This document shows, piece after piece, positions 16,420 to 26,677 of a stretch of DNA of 64,000 nt. The DNA is from SIG454 sp045578465. Its GTDB lineage: Bacteria > Bacillota > Clostridia > Monoglobales > Monoglobaceae. The translations under genes and the position numbers were made by a program. The DNA lies in the NCBI GenBank assembly GCA_045578465.1, contig JAZNKJ010000009.1, forward strand, positions 15,640-79,639, written 5' to 3'. The notes under the pieces are model-generated. The model made no database searches. It saw only the letters and a program-made list of their open reading frames with translations, and was not told where the DNA came from. The first letter of the stretch is position 1. Every line of letters begins with the position of its first letter.

Positions 16420-18087
16420 TTAGAAAAGTCCTGTTATAACTCCGTTTTCGTCAACATCAATTTTTTCAGCAGCAGGAACTTTCGGAAGTCCCGGCATGGT
16501 CATTATGTCGCCTGTTAAGGCAACGATAAAGCCTGCGCCTGCTGAAATTTTAACATTTCGAACCGTTACCGTAAAGCCCTCAGGTGCGCCGATTTTTGTT
16601 AAATCGTCAGAGAAGCTATACTGTGTTTTCGCCATACAAACAGGGAGGTTGCCATAACCGAGAGCAGTAAGCTCGTCAATTTGCTTTTTCGCCTGAGGTG
16701 TAAAGTTAACGCCGTCACCGCGGTAAATCTTTTTAACGATTGCGCCGATTTTATTTTCAATTGTGTCTTCTGTTTCATAAGAGAAAGTGAAATCGTTTTC
16801 TCTTTCGCAAAGAGCAACAACCTCTTTTGCCATTTCAATTCCGCCTTCTCCGCCTTTTGCCCAGACATCAGAAAGAACAACATTAACGCCGAGAGCCTTG
16901 CACTTTTCAATAACGAGGTTAACCTCTGCGTCGGTATCTGTTGGGAATTTATTTACCGCAACAACGCAAGGAAGCTTATAAACATCTGTTATATTGCTAA
17001 GATGACGAAGAAGGTTTGGCATACCCTTCTCTAAGGCATCAAGATTTTCTTCGCCAAGTGCTGTTTTTGGCACGCCGCCGTGCATTTTAAGAGCGCGGAT
17101 GGTAGCAACCAAAACAACAGCGGATGGTTTAAGATTTGCAAAACGGCACTTAATGTCAAGGAACTTTTCAGCACCAAGGTCAGCGCCAAAGCCTGCCTCT
17201 GTAATTGCGTAGTCCCCAAGCTTCATAGCCATTTTTGTGGCAAGAACAGAGTTACAGCCGTGAGCGATATTTGCAAAAGGTCCGCCGTGGATGAGTGCAG
17301 GAGTTCCCTCTAAGGTCTGAACTAAGTTTGGCTTTAATGCGTCCTTTAAGAGAGCTGTCATTGCCCCAGCCGCATTAAGCTGACCTGCTGTAACAGGTTT
17401 ATTGTCAAAGGTATAGCCAACAACGATTCTTGAAAGTCTTTCTTTAAGGTCGGTTATTGAGCTTGAAAGACAAAGGATAGCCATAATTTCGGATGCAACA
17501 GTAATGTCATAACCGTCTTCACGAGGCACACCGTTAACCTTTCCGCCAAGACCGTCAACCACAAAGCGAAGCTGTCTGTCGTTCATATCAACACAGCGCT
17601 TCCAGGTGATTTTTCTCTGGTCGATGCCCAGAGCATTTCCCTGATGGATGTGGTTATCTAAAAGCGCCGCCAAAAGGTTGTTTGCTGCGCCGATTGCGTG
17701 GAAGTCTCCTGTAAAATGGAGATTTATGTCTTCCATAGGGACAACCTGAGCGTATCCGCCGCCTGCTGCTCCTCCTTTAATTCCAAATACCGGGCCAAGA
17801 GATGGCTCGCGGAGAGCAACCATAACATTCTTGCCGATTTTTCTTAGTCCGTCAGCAAGACCGATTGTTGTTGTGGTTTTTCCCTCTCCCGCAGGAGTTG
17901 GGGTAATTGCTGTAACTAAAACCAGCCTACCCTCTTTTCTCTGGCTTTCTTTAAGAAGGGAAAGGTCAACTTTCGCCTTATACCTTCCGTATTGCTCTAA
18001 ATATTTGTCATCAATCCCGGCAGTTTTGGCAATTTCGGTAATGTTTTGCATTTTCGTGCTTTGTGCAATTTCAATATCCGTTTTCAT
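16420..18087 (-). CDS. fhs: Formate-tetrahydrofolate ligase
   Basis: Makes 10-formyl-THF from formate, THF and ATP. The 555 residues match the family. The ATP loop TPTPAGEGKTTTTIGLADGL lies near 63-82. KGGAAGGGYAQV, TGDFHAIGAANNLLAALLDNH and the C-terminal GDIMTMPGLPKVPAA are all conserved. ATG 18087 is chosen because GGAGTGAG precedes it by 7 bases; a GTG three codons upstream overlaps that site. It lies 15 bp after purL in the purine operon. There it supplies the formyl donor used by PurN and the AICAR transformylase encoded upstream. Confidence 0.97.
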   Translation of the reverse strand: MKTDIEIAQSTKMQNITEIAKTAGIDDKYLEQYGRYKAKVDLSLLKESQRKEGRLVLVTAITPTPAGEGKTTTTIGLADGLRKIGKNVMVALREPSLGPVFGIKGGAAGGGYAQVVPMEDINLHFTGDFHAIGAANNLLAALLDNHIHQGNALGIDQRKITWKRCVDMNDRQLRFVVDGLGGKVNGVPREDGYDITVASEIMAILCLSSSITDLKERLSRIVVGYTFDNKPVTAGQLNAAGAMTALLKDALKPNLVQTLEGTPALIHGGPFANIAHGCNSVLATKMAMKLGDYAITEAGFGADLGAEKFLDIKCRFANLKPSAVVLVATIRALKMHGGVPKTALGEENLDALEKGMPNLLRHLSNITDVYKLPCVVAVNKFPTDTDAEVNLVIEKCKALGVNVVLSDVWAKGGEGGIEMAKEVVALCERENDFTFSYETEDTIENKIGAIVKKIYRGDGVNFTPQAKKQIDELTALGYGNLPVCMAKTQYSFSDDLTKIGAPEGFTVTVRNVKISAGAGFIVALTGDIMTMPGLPKVPAAEKIDVDENGVITGLF

Positions 18088-18102
18088 TTTTCTCACTCCC
18101 GA

Positions 18103-21100
18103 TTATTTAAAATATTCAACAGCGCCTTCAAACATTCCCATATCGAAAACGCCCTCAACATTCTTATAAAGTCCTGTGCCAATTCTCTCTGAGTGTCCCA
18201 TCTTACCGATAACTCTTCCGTCAGGAGAGGTTATACCCTCAATGGCGAAAGCTGATCCGTTAGGGTTATACTGAATGTCATAAGTTGGATTTCCCTCTAA
18301 ATCAGTGTATTGAGTTACAATCTGTCCGTTTTCAGCAAGAGATTTGATAATTTCGTCGCTTGCTAAGAATCTTCCCTCGCCGTGAGAGATTGGAACAGTA
18401 TAAATATCTCCAACCTGAGTTTTGGAAAGCCAAGGAGATTTATTAGATGCAATTCTTGTTCTGACAAGCTTTGACTGGTGTCTTGAAATTGTGTTAAAGG
18501 TAAGTGTCGGGCTGTTTTCGTCAGCATCAACAATCTTTCCGTAAGGAACAAGACCCAGCTTGATAAGAGCCTGGAATCCGTTACAGATACCAGCCATAAG
18601 ACCGTCACGGTTATCAAGGAGGTCTGAAACCGCCTCTTTGATTTCAGCACTTCTGAAAAATGCTGTAATAAATTTACCTGAACCGTCTGGCTCGTCTCCC
18701 CCTGAGAAACCGCCCGGAACGAAGATAATCTGAGACTGCTTTGTTTTTTCTGCAAAAGCTTTGGCTGATTCTGCTATCGCCTTAGAAGAAAGATTGTTTA
18801 TAACAAAGATTTCAGCCTCTGCCCCAGCTCGCTCCATAGCTTTCGCTGTGTCATATTCACAGTTTGTTCCGGGGAAAACAGGGATTAAAACTTTTGGCTT
18901 AGCCACTTTGATTGCAGGAGCAACTCTTTCCTTTGCTTCATAAGAAAAAGCAGGAATTTTGTCAGTCTTGGTTTCAATGTTGCACTTAAAGATCTTTTCA
19001 AGTCTGCCCTCATAGATTTCATAAAGGTCAGGGAGTGCGATTTTCTCGCTACCCTTTGCGATAATTTCCTCAGCAGTAGTTTCGCCAAGGAGAACACCGT
19101 CTAAATCAGCGTCTGTTTCAATAATGAATGAGCCGTAGTTGTAGCCGAATATGGTTTCTGTTGAAACTTCTTCATTAAACTTAAAGCCGATGTTATTTCC
19201 CATAGCCATCTTTAAAATTGCCTCGGCAACACCGCCGTAAGTCGGTGTGTAAGCGGCATATACCTTGCCCTCTCTCATAAGAGCTGTAACTTTATTAAAT
19301 AAAGCTTTAAGAGAAGATGCGTCAGGGAGATTGTTTTCGTTATATTCTGGGCTTAAAAGGTAAACCTTATGACCTGCGCCCTTAAATTCAGGGGAAATAA
19401 TATTCTTTATTTCGTCCTTTGAAACAGCAAAAGAAACAAGAGTCGGAGGAACATCAAGGTCCTCAAAGGTTCCGCTCATTGAGTCTTTACCGCCGATTGA
19501 TGCAATTTCAAGGTCCATCTGAGCATCAAATGCACCAAGTAAAGCAGAGGCAGGCTTGCCCCATCTTTCTTTCTTGCCGTTTGGCTTTTCAAAGTATTCC
19601 TGGAATGTAAGATAAACCTCATTAAAATCAGAGCCTGCTGCAATAAGCTTTGAAACTGATTCAACAACAGCTAAATATGCACTGTGGTATGGGCTCTTTT
19701 CTGCGATAAATGGGTTATATCCCCAAGCCATTAAAGAACAGGTCTTAGAGTCCTTTTTCTCCATAGAGATTTTATTAACCATAGCCTGAATAGGTGTTCT
19801 CTGGTGCTTTCCGCCAAATGGCATAAGGATTGTTCCTGCGCCGATTGTGGAGTCAAATCTTTCAGATAAACCTCTCTTTGAGCAAACATTAAGGTCGCCA
19901 GCAAGAGCTTTATAATTTTCTGTGAAGTTGTCACCGATTTCCTTTTCAAAGCCCTCAATCTTATTTGGAGCAATTTCTGTATGCTTTTCCGCTCCGTTTG
20001 AGTTTAAGAACTCACGGGAGAGGTTAACAATTTCGTTTCCGTTCCATGTCATTGTAAGATATGGTCTTTCGGTAACGCGGGCAACAACTGTTGCCTCTAA
20101 GTTTTCCGATTTAGCAAGCTCACAGAAACGGTCTGCGTCCTCTTTTGCAACAACAACAGCCATCCTTTCCTGAGATTCGGAAATTGCAAGCTCTGTTCCG
20201 TCAAGACCGTCATATTTTTTAGGAACGGCGTCAAGGTTTATATAAAGTCCGTCAGCAAGCTCGCCGATAGCGACCGACACACCGCCTGCCCCAAAGTCAT
20301 TACAACGCTTGATAAGACGGGAAGCCTCTGCGTTTCTGAAAAGTCTCTGGAGCTTTCTTTCCTCAGGAGCATTACCCTTTTGAACTTCTGCGCCACAGCT
20401 CTCAAGAGATGAGAGATCCCTTCATTGAGAAGAACCTGTTGCACCGCCACAGCCGTCTCGACCTGTCTTTCCGCCAAGAAGAATAACGATGTCTCCGTCA
20501 ATTGGGCGTTCACGGCGAACATTTTCAGCCTTAGCTGCCGCAATAACAGCACCGATTTCCATTCTCTTTGCTGCATAGCCGTCGTGATAAAGCTCGTCAA
20601 CCTGACCTGTTGCAAGACCAATCTGGTTACCGTATGAACTGTAACCGCTTGCAGCAGTTGTAACGATTTTTCTCTGAGGAAGCTTTCCTTTAAGAGTTTT
20701 TGAAACTGGAACAGTCGGGTCAGCCGCACCTGTTACACGCATAGCCGCATAAACATAGCTTCGTCCTGAAAGCGGGTCGCGGATAGCACCGCCGATACAG
20801 GTTGCCGCACCGCCGAAAGGCTCGATTTCTGTCGGGTGGTTATGGGTTTCGTTCTTGAAAAGGAGAAGCCATTTCTCCATTTTTCCCTCACACTCAACAT
20901 CAATCTTAACTGTGCAGGCGTTGATTTCCTCGCTCTCGTCAAGGCCTTCGAGCTTGCCCTCTGCCTTTAAAAATCTTGTTGCAAGAGTTGCAATATCCAT
21001 AAGATTAACAGGCTTTGTTCTACCTAGCTTTTCACGGGTAGCAATATATCTGTCATAAGCCTTTTGCAAAATCTCATCTTCAAATGTGATTTTGTCGATA

Positions 21101-21789
21101 GTTGTTAAAAATGTTGTATGACGGCAATGGTCAGACCAATATGTGTCAATCATTTTAATTTCTGTTATAGTTGGGTCTCTCTTTTCGGAAACGAAATAAC
21201 TTTGACAGAATTTTATATCGTCAAAGTCCATAGCAAGACCGTTTTCGTTTATAAAAGTTTTAAGCTCATCGTCATTAAGCTTTGTAAAGCCGTCAAGAGT
21301 TTTAACGGTTGTTGGAATTTCATATTCTGTTTTAAGAGTTTCGGCAATCTCTAAGCTTGCCTCTCTTGCTTCAACAGGGTTAATAACATATTTTTTGATT
21401 GCCTCCACATCAGAAGAAGAAAGCTCTCCTTTGAGGGCATAAATAGTTGCTGTTTTAACAAGAGGACGCTCCCCTTTTGAAATAAGCTGAATACACTCAG
21501 CAGCAGATGCCGCTCTCTGGTCGAACTGGCCTGGGAGATATTCAACCCCGAAAACAGTATAGCCGTCAAGAGAAAGGGCGTCAGTTGCAATATCAAGAGG
21601 AGGCTCAGAGAAAACTGTGTTTACGCAGTAGTCGAAAAGCTCCTTGTCGATACCCTCAACATCATAGCGGTTAAAAAGTCTGACCTCTTTTAAGCCTTTT
21701 ATCTGTAAAAGTGAAGTTAAATCGGATAAAAGAGCCTTTGCCTCGTTTGCAAGGTGAGGTTTTTTCTCAACATAAATTCTGTATACCAT
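18103..21789 (-). pseudogene. purL: Phosphoribosylformylglycinamidine synthase, interrupted by one in-frame TGA
   Basis: Single-chain FGAM synthase, 1229 codons in one frame, full length for the large PurL type. The N-terminal part (21789 to 20425) runs to GGKTGRDGCGGATGSSQ. TGA at 20422-20424 follows. The same frame then continues from the next codon through SLESCGAEVQKGNAPEERK, VSVAIGELADGL and the C-terminal glutaminase (GICNGFQ nucleophile, SHGEGRF). Relatives have six residues (K-E-H-T-E-E or similar) between GSS and SLESCGAEVQ. Here the six codons read Q-stop-R-D-L-S, so length is preserved but content is scrambled. Everything else is intact and the pathway needs the gene, so a local sequence error or compensated indels are as likely as a true null. 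Its start overlaps the purD stop by one base. Confidence 0.9.
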
Positions 21790-23057
21790 TAGTTTTCCTG
21801 CCTTTCTGCCATAAGAGCTCTCTTACCTATATCGTTTCTATAATAAGCGTTATCAAAGGAAACGGTTTTAACTGTTTCGTATGCCTTTACGATTGCGCCT
21901 TCTAGTGTGTCGGCGGTTTCTGTAACACCTAAAACCCTGCCCCCTGCGGTTAAGAGTTTGCCATCAACCAGCTTTGCCCCTGCAACATAGATGTTTTTAT
22001 CAGTTGGCATTTTAATCTCAAATCCGCTTTCGTATTTTTCAGGATAGCCCTTTGACGCCATAACAACGCAAGCGGCACAGCCGTCAGAGAATTCAACCTC
22101 TGCTTTATCCAAGGTTTTGTCGCTTATATGAAGCATAATGTCAAGAAGGTCGCTTTTTAAGAGCGGAAGAACAACCTGAGTTTCAGGGTCTCCGAAACGG
22201 CAGTTATATTCAATAACTTTCGGGCCTTTTTCCGTGAGCATAAGACCGAAATATAAACAACCTGAAAAGCTTCTGCCCTCTTTGTTCATAGCCTCAATAG
22301 TGGGGAGGAAAATTGTTTCCATACATTCCTTTGCAATTGCATCCGTATAGTATGGGTTAGGAGCGATTGTGCCCATTCCCCCTGTGTTTAAGCCCTCGTC
22401 ATTGTCCTTTGCTCTCTTGTGGTCCATTGAAGAAACCATAGGGATTAAGGTTTTTCCGTCAGTAAAGGATAAAACGGAAACCTCAGGGCCTGTTAAAAAT
22501 TCTTCTATAACAATATTCTCTCCGCTTGCCCCGAAAACTTTATCTTCCATAATAGAGCGGACAGCGTCCTTTGCCTCTTCTCTTGTCTGAGCGATTATAA
22601 CGCCCTTTCCGAGAGCCAGTCCGTCTGCTTTGATAACAGTTGGGATTGGAGCAGTTTCAAGATATTCATAAGCCTTTTTAGGGTCAGAAAAAATCTCAAA
22701 AGCCGCAGTTGGAATATTATATTTTTTCATAAGGTTTTTGGAAAACGCCTTGCTTCCCTCGATTATTGCTGCCTTTTTATCAGGGCCGAAGGTCTTAACC
22801 CCGATTTCGTTTAAGGCATCAACTGCGCCTAAGACAAGCGGGTCGTCAGGAGCAACAACGGCAAAATCTATCTGGTTTTCCTTTGCAAAAGCGGTTATTT
22901 TATCAATCTCTTTTGCCCCGATAGCGACGCAAGTGGCATCCTGAGCAATTCCGCCGTTTCCCGGAAGAGCATAAATTTCTGAAACCTGTTTGGTTTCTTT
23001 AAGTTTTTTAATGATGGCATGCTCACGGCCTCCGCCACCGACTACCATAATTTTCAT
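21789..23057 (-). CDS. purD: Phosphoribosylamine-glycine ligase
   Basis: ATP-grasp enzyme joining glycine to phosphoribosylamine, the second step of IMP synthesis. 422 residues, normal length. The start MKIMVVGGGGREHAIIKKLK is the PurD signature. The ATP-grasp core has VIKADGLALGKGVIIAQT near 145-162 and IEYNCRFGDPETQVVLPLL near 280-298. The stop codon overlaps the purL ATG (TAATG), indicating translational coupling. It lies 22 bp after the AICAR transformylase. Confidence 0.97.
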   Translation of the reverse strand: MKIMVVGGGGREHAIIKKLKETKQVSEIYALPGNGGIAQDATCVAIGAKEIDKITAFAKENQIDFAVVAPDDPLVLGAVDALNEIGVKTFGPDKKAAIIEGSKAFSKNLMKKYNIPTAAFEIFSDPKKAYEYLETAPIPTVIKADGLALGKGVIIAQTREEAKDAVRSIMEDKVFGASGENIVIEEFLTGPEVSVLSFTDGKTLIPMVSSMDHKRAKDNDEGLNTGGMGTIAPNPYYTDAIAKECMETIFLPTIEAMNKEGRSFSGCLYFGLMLTEKGPKVIEYNCRFGDPETQVVLPLLKSDLLDIMLHISDKTLDKAEVEFSDGCAACVVMASKGYPEKYESGFEIKMPTDKNIYVAGAKLVDGKLLTAGGRVLGVTETADTLEGAIVKAYETVKTVSFDNAYYRNDIGKRALMAERQEN

Positions 23058-23079
23058 AAGAGAAGTCCTCCTTTTAAGA

Positions 23080-24267
23080 TTAGTGGTGGAAAAGGCGCAT
23101 TTTTGTCATTGCCATAACCATACCGTGTTTATTACAAGCTGAAATTACATTATCATCTCTGATTGAGCCGCCAGGCTGTGCAACATAGGAAACACCGCTC
23201 TTTGCCGCTCTTTCAATGTTATCCCCGAATGGGAAGAACGCATCAGAACCAAGAGCAACACCCTTTATTGTGCTAAGGTATGCTTTTTGTTCTGCCTTTG
23301 TAAAGGCTTCTGGCTTTTCTTTAAAGAGTGTCTGCCAGATTCCGTCTGCCAATACATCTTCATCGTCGTCGGAAATATAAATGTCGATTGCATTATCTCT
23401 GTCTGGACGGCCAACAGTGTCAAGGAACGGAAGATTTAAAACTTTCTCGTGCTGACGGAGATGCCAGATATCAGCCTTGTTACCTGCAAGACGGGTGCAG
23501 TGAATTCTTGACTGCTGTCCTGCGCCAACGCCGATAGCCTGTCCGTCCTTTGCGAAGCAAACAGAGTTTGACTGTGTATATTTAAGTGTAATTAACGCAA
23601 TTATAAGGTCTCGCTTTGCTTCTGTTGGAAGATTTTTGTTGTCTGTAACGATTTCACTGAGAAGTTCTTCGTCAATTTTGAAATTGTTTCTTCCCTGTTG
23701 GAATGTGATGCCAAAGACCTGCTTTTTCTCAATTTCGTCAGGAACGAAATTAGGGTCAATCTTAACAATGTTGTATGTGCCCTTTCTCTTTTCCTTTAAA
23801 ATTTCAAGAGCCTCAGGGTCGTAATCAGGAGCAATAACCCCGTCAGAAACCTCTCTCTTAATGAGTTTTGCAGTTGTAACATCGCACTTGTGGGAAAGAG
23901 CAATCCAGTCCCCGAAAGAGCTCATTCTGTCTGTGCCTCTGGCTCTTGCATAAGCTGTTGCAAGAGGAGATTCGTCAAGACCCTCAATATCGTCAACCCA
24001 GCAAGCCTTTTTAAGAGTATCGCTCATTGGGATACCAACGGCTGCTGATGTGGGGCTTACATGCTTAAAAGATGTTGCGGTTTCAATTCCGCCAAGAGCT
24101 GTGCTTAATTCCTTAACTAACTGCCAGCTGTTAAAAGCGTCAAGAAAGTTTATATAACCGGGGCGGCCGCAAAGTATTTCAATTGGAAGAGCGCTTCCGT
24201 CTTCCATATAAATTTTAGCTGGTTTCTGGTTAGGGTTACATCCATATTTAAGTTCAAATTCCTGCAT
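23080..24267 (-). CDS. AICAR transformylase, stand-alone (no IMP cyclohydrolase domain)
   Basis: Transfers a formyl group from 10-formyl-THF to AICAR. In most bacteria this activity is the C-terminal domain of bifunctional PurH. Here the 395-residue protein consists of that fold only, beginning MQEFELKYGCNPNQKPAKIY. It carries TSFKHVSPTSAAVGIP (the KH motif), VGAGQQSRIHCTRLAG, LGSDAFFPFGDNIERAAKSG and VAQPGGSIRDDNVI. The N-terminal MGS-like cyclohydrolase domain is absent and its job falls to the PurO-type gene just upstream (12 bp). Short AICARFTs like this are known in several clostridial families. Confidence 0.95.
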   Translation of the reverse strand: MQEFELKYGCNPNQKPAKIYMEDGSALPIEILCGRPGYINFLDAFNSWQLVKELSTALGGIETATSFKHVSPTSAAVGIPMSDTLKKACWVDDIEGLDESPLATAYARARGTDRMSSFGDWIALSHKCDVTTAKLIKREVSDGVIAPDYDPEALEILKEKRKGTYNIVKIDPNFVPDEIEKKQVFGITFQQGRNNFKIDEELLSEIVTDNKNLPTEAKRDLIIALITLKYTQSNSVCFAKDGQAIGVGAGQQSRIHCTRLAGNKADIWHLRQHEKVLNLPFLDTVGRPDRDNAIDIYISDDDEDVLADGIWQTLFKEKPEAFTKAEQKAYLSTIKGVALGSDAFFPFGDNIERAAKSGVSYVAQPGGSIRDDNVISACNKHGMVMAMTKMRLFHH

Positions 24268-24279
24268 TTTTATCTCCTC

Positions 24280-24999
24280 CTATTTATTCTTGTTAATAAG
24301 GCGGTTTGTTTCCTCGCCTGTTTCAAGGTCAATGTAGCGAACATAAAGGGAAATTTTGTTCTGCTCGTTAAGATTTGTCCAAATACCGTTTGTGAAATCA
24401 TCAATATCGTTTGGAATTGCAACTCTTTCAGGCTCTCCGCAGAAGGTTGGAATTGGGTTTCCGTCACAGATATATGTGTGGAGGAAATGCCCAAGACCAT
24501 TTAACGGTGCATATTCATAGTGATATCTGTTGCAAGCTGTGCCCTCTGCGTCGGCACTCTTTAAAATGCTCATTTCGTATGTAAAGTCAGGCTTGTCGAA
24601 AGTAAACATAGCACTGATTCTTGGTGTGAAATTAGGAGCATCAGGCTCAAACTCACGGGTTGTAAGAGCTTCTTTAAAGGTTTTGTCCTCTTTAACGAAG
24701 TTATAGATTGTGTCTGTCTGGTCTCCGTTTGTAACGATGAGCTTGTTATCAAAAACTCGGACAGGAGAATAGATAATAAGGCTTGGGTCTTCCACTTTTG
24801 ATGCATCAAAAGGATGGATTATAACCTCGCTTCCGTCTTCGATAAAGATACGGTTACGGCTGTTTTCGCTACGGCCCATAATGAAGTATGCAAAAACCGC
24901 TTTCTTTCCGTCTTCGCTCTTTCCGCAGATAATTCCACGACCAGCGTATGAGTTGTTTTTAAGCAAATCTTCGATTTTGTTGATTTCGTAAATATTCAT
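24280..24999 (-). CDS. purO: IMP cyclohydrolase, PurO type
   Basis: Closes the ring of FAICAR to IMP, the last step of the pathway. The 239-residue protein has the NTN-fold PurO signature rather than a PurH domain: YAGRGIICGKSEDGK, FIMGRSENSRNR, DPSLIIYSPVR, NGDQTDTIY and APNFTPRISAMF. PurO was first described in archaea. It lies 12 bp before the stand-alone AICAR transformylase, so the two adjacent genes replace bifunctional PurH. Family assignment is by recalled motifs. Confidence 0.9.
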   Translation of the reverse strand: MNIYEINKIEDLLKNNSYAGRGIICGKSEDGKKAVFAYFIMGRSENSRNRIFIEDGSEVIIHPFDASKVEDPSLIIYSPVRVFDNKLIVTNGDQTDTIYNFVKEDKTFKEALTTREFEPDAPNFTPRISAMFTFDKPDFTYEMSILKSADAEGTACNRYHYEYAPLNGLGHFLHTYICDGNPIPTFCGEPERVAIPNDIDDFTNGIWTNLNEQNKISLYVRYIDLETGEETNRLINKNK

Positions 25000-25013
25000 T
25001 TTTGTATCTCCAA

Positions 25014-25625
25014 TTATTTCTTATTTTTTAAAATCTTTTTAGCAACCTTTTCAGTTGCAAGAGGAAGTATCTTCCATTCCGCGTGGCGCATAACTCTCAT
25101 CTGCAAGGACTTCGCGGTGTCATTTCTTGAAATGTTAACCGCCTTTTGCATAATTATTTCGCCGCCGTCAGGAATTTCGTTTACATAGTGGACTGTTGCC
25201 CCCGTAACCTTAACCCCGTAGGAAAGAGCCGCCTCGTGGACTTTGAGCCCGTAAAAACCCTCTCCGCAAAATGAAGGGATAAGTGATGGGTGGACATTTA
25301 TAATCCTCTTTTCATATTCCTTTATAAAGTTCTCACTGAGGATACTCATAAATCCTGCAAGAACAATAAAATCTATTTCGTTTTCTTTAAGGTGGTGCAA
25401 AATTTTCTCTTCAAATTCGGCCTGAGAGGAGCAGTCCTTTTTGGAAACGATAACAGAGAGAATGTTGTTTTCTTCTGCTCGTGTTAAGGCATAGGCGTCC
25501 TTGTTGCTTGAAACAACAAGGGAAATCTCTCCGCTTTTTATAATGCCACTCTTCTGGGCATCAATTAAGGCTTGAAGATTTGTTCCTCCTCCTGAAACCA
25601 AAACTGCAATTTTAGCTTTTAGCAT
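25014..25625 (-). CDS. purN: Phosphoribosylglycinamide formyltransferase
   Basis: Folate-dependent GAR transformylase, third step of the pathway, using 10-formyl-THF made by fhs. 203 residues, usual length. The start IAVLVSGGGTNLQALIDA, the catalytic FMSILSENFIKEYEKRIINVHPSLIP (His) and VTGATVHYVNEIPDGGEII (Asp region) are conserved. It overlaps the end of purM by 7 bp. Confidence 0.96.
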   Translation of the reverse strand: MLKAKIAVLVSGGGTNLQALIDAQKSGIIKSGEISLVVSSNKDAYALTRAEENNILSVIVSKKDCSSQAEFEEKILHHLKENEIDFIVLAGFMSILSENFIKEYEKRIINVHPSLIPSFCGEGFYGLKVHEAALSYGVKVTGATVHYVNEIPDGGEIIMQKAVNISRNDTAKSLQMRVMRHAEWKILPLATEKVAKKILKNKK

Positions 25626-26656
25626 ATTATAACCTTGTCCTCCGATTTAACGATTTCGCCGATGATGTATGCGTCTTCTCCGTTTTCTTTAAGAGTTTTA
25701 AGAGCAGTTTCTGCTTCTTCTGCACTAACAACAATGCTCATACCAACGCCCATATTAAAGGTGTTGAACATATCACGCTCTGAAATGTTGCCTGTCTTTG
25801 CAATAAGGTCAAAAATCGGGAGAACTTTGATTGCGCTCTTGTCGATTTTTGCGCCAAAGCCGTCAGGAAGACTTCTTGGAATGTTTTCGTAGAAACCGCC
25901 ACCTGTTATATGGGAAACAGCCTTAACAGTAACCTTTTCAAAAAGGGCAAGCATAGGTTTAACATAAATTTTTGTTGGTGTTAAAAGAGTTTCAAGGATT
26001 GACTTTCCGCCAAGAGAGTCAACAGGAGACTTAATGTCTGCATTTTCAATGTCGAAAACCTTGCGGACAAGAGAAAATCCGTTTGAATGAACGCCTGAGG
26101 AAGGAAGACCAATAATTACATCTCCCTCTTTAACAGCAGAGTTGTCTAAAACCTTTGATTTATCAACAACGCCAACTGAAAAACCTGCTAAATCATATTC
26201 GTCGATTGGATAAAAGCCCGGCATCTCAGCAGTCTCTCCGCCGATTAAAGCACAGCCTGACTGAACACAGCCTTCGGCAATGCCTGAAACGATGTCAGCG
26301 ATTTTTTCAGGAACATTCTTTCCGCAAGCGATATAATCAAGGAAGAAAAGCGGCTTAGCGCCAACGCAGATAATATCGTTAACACACATAGCAACACAGT
26401 CAATACCAACTGTGTTGTGCTTGTCGGATAAGAAAGCAAGTTTAAGCTTTGTTCCAACACCGTCAGTTCCGCTTACTAAAACAGGCTTTTCTATCCCTGT
26501 CATATCAAGCTCAAAAAGGCCGCCGAAACCGCCGATGTCGGTGGTTTTTCCGTTTGCCATAGTTTTTGCAATATGCTGTTTCATAAGTTCAACGGCTCTG
26601 TATCCCGCTGTAATATCAACGCCTGCCGCTGCATAACTTTCACTGTAACTCTTCAT
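25619..26656 (-). CDS. purM: Phosphoribosylformylglycinamidine cyclo-ligase
   Basis: AIR synthetase, fifth step, ATP-dependent closure of the imidazole ring. 345 residues. It begins YSESYAAAGVDITAGYRAVELMK and has GGFGGLFEL, SGTDGVGTKLKLA, CALIGGETAEMPGFY and the C-terminal FNMGVGMSIVV, all family hallmarks. 21 bp separate it from purF. Confidence 0.97.
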   Translation of the reverse strand: MKSYSESYAAAGVDITAGYRAVELMKQHIAKTMANGKTTDIGGFGGLFELDMTGIEKPVLVSGTDGVGTKLKLAFLSDKHNTVGIDCVAMCVNDIICVGAKPLFFLDYIACGKNVPEKIADIVSGIAEGCVQSGCALIGGETAEMPGFYPIDEYDLAGFSVGVVDKSKVLDNSAVKEGDVIIGLPSSGVHSNGFSLVRKVFDIENADIKSPVDSLGGKSILETLLTPTKIYVKPMLALFEKVTVKAVSHITGGGFYENIPRSLPDGFGAKIDKSAIKVLPIFDLIAKTGNISERDMFNTFNMGVGMSIVVSAEEAETALKTLKENGEDAYIIGEIVKSEDKVIIC

Positions 26657-26677
26657 AAGATTTAAGTCCTTTCTGAT

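Noticed and set aside
18103..20280. Treating the two purL halves as separate genes (PurL and a distinct C-terminal protein)
   Set aside because: They share one frame, the second half resumes on the very next codon, and no ribosome binding site or start follows the stop.
20398..20424. UGA in purL as a selenocysteine codon, with the CTCTCA/TGAGAG hairpin as SECIS
   Set aside because: The position corresponds to a non-cysteine residue in the family, neighbouring codons are also discordant, and the hairpin is short and too near the UGA for a bacterial SECIS.
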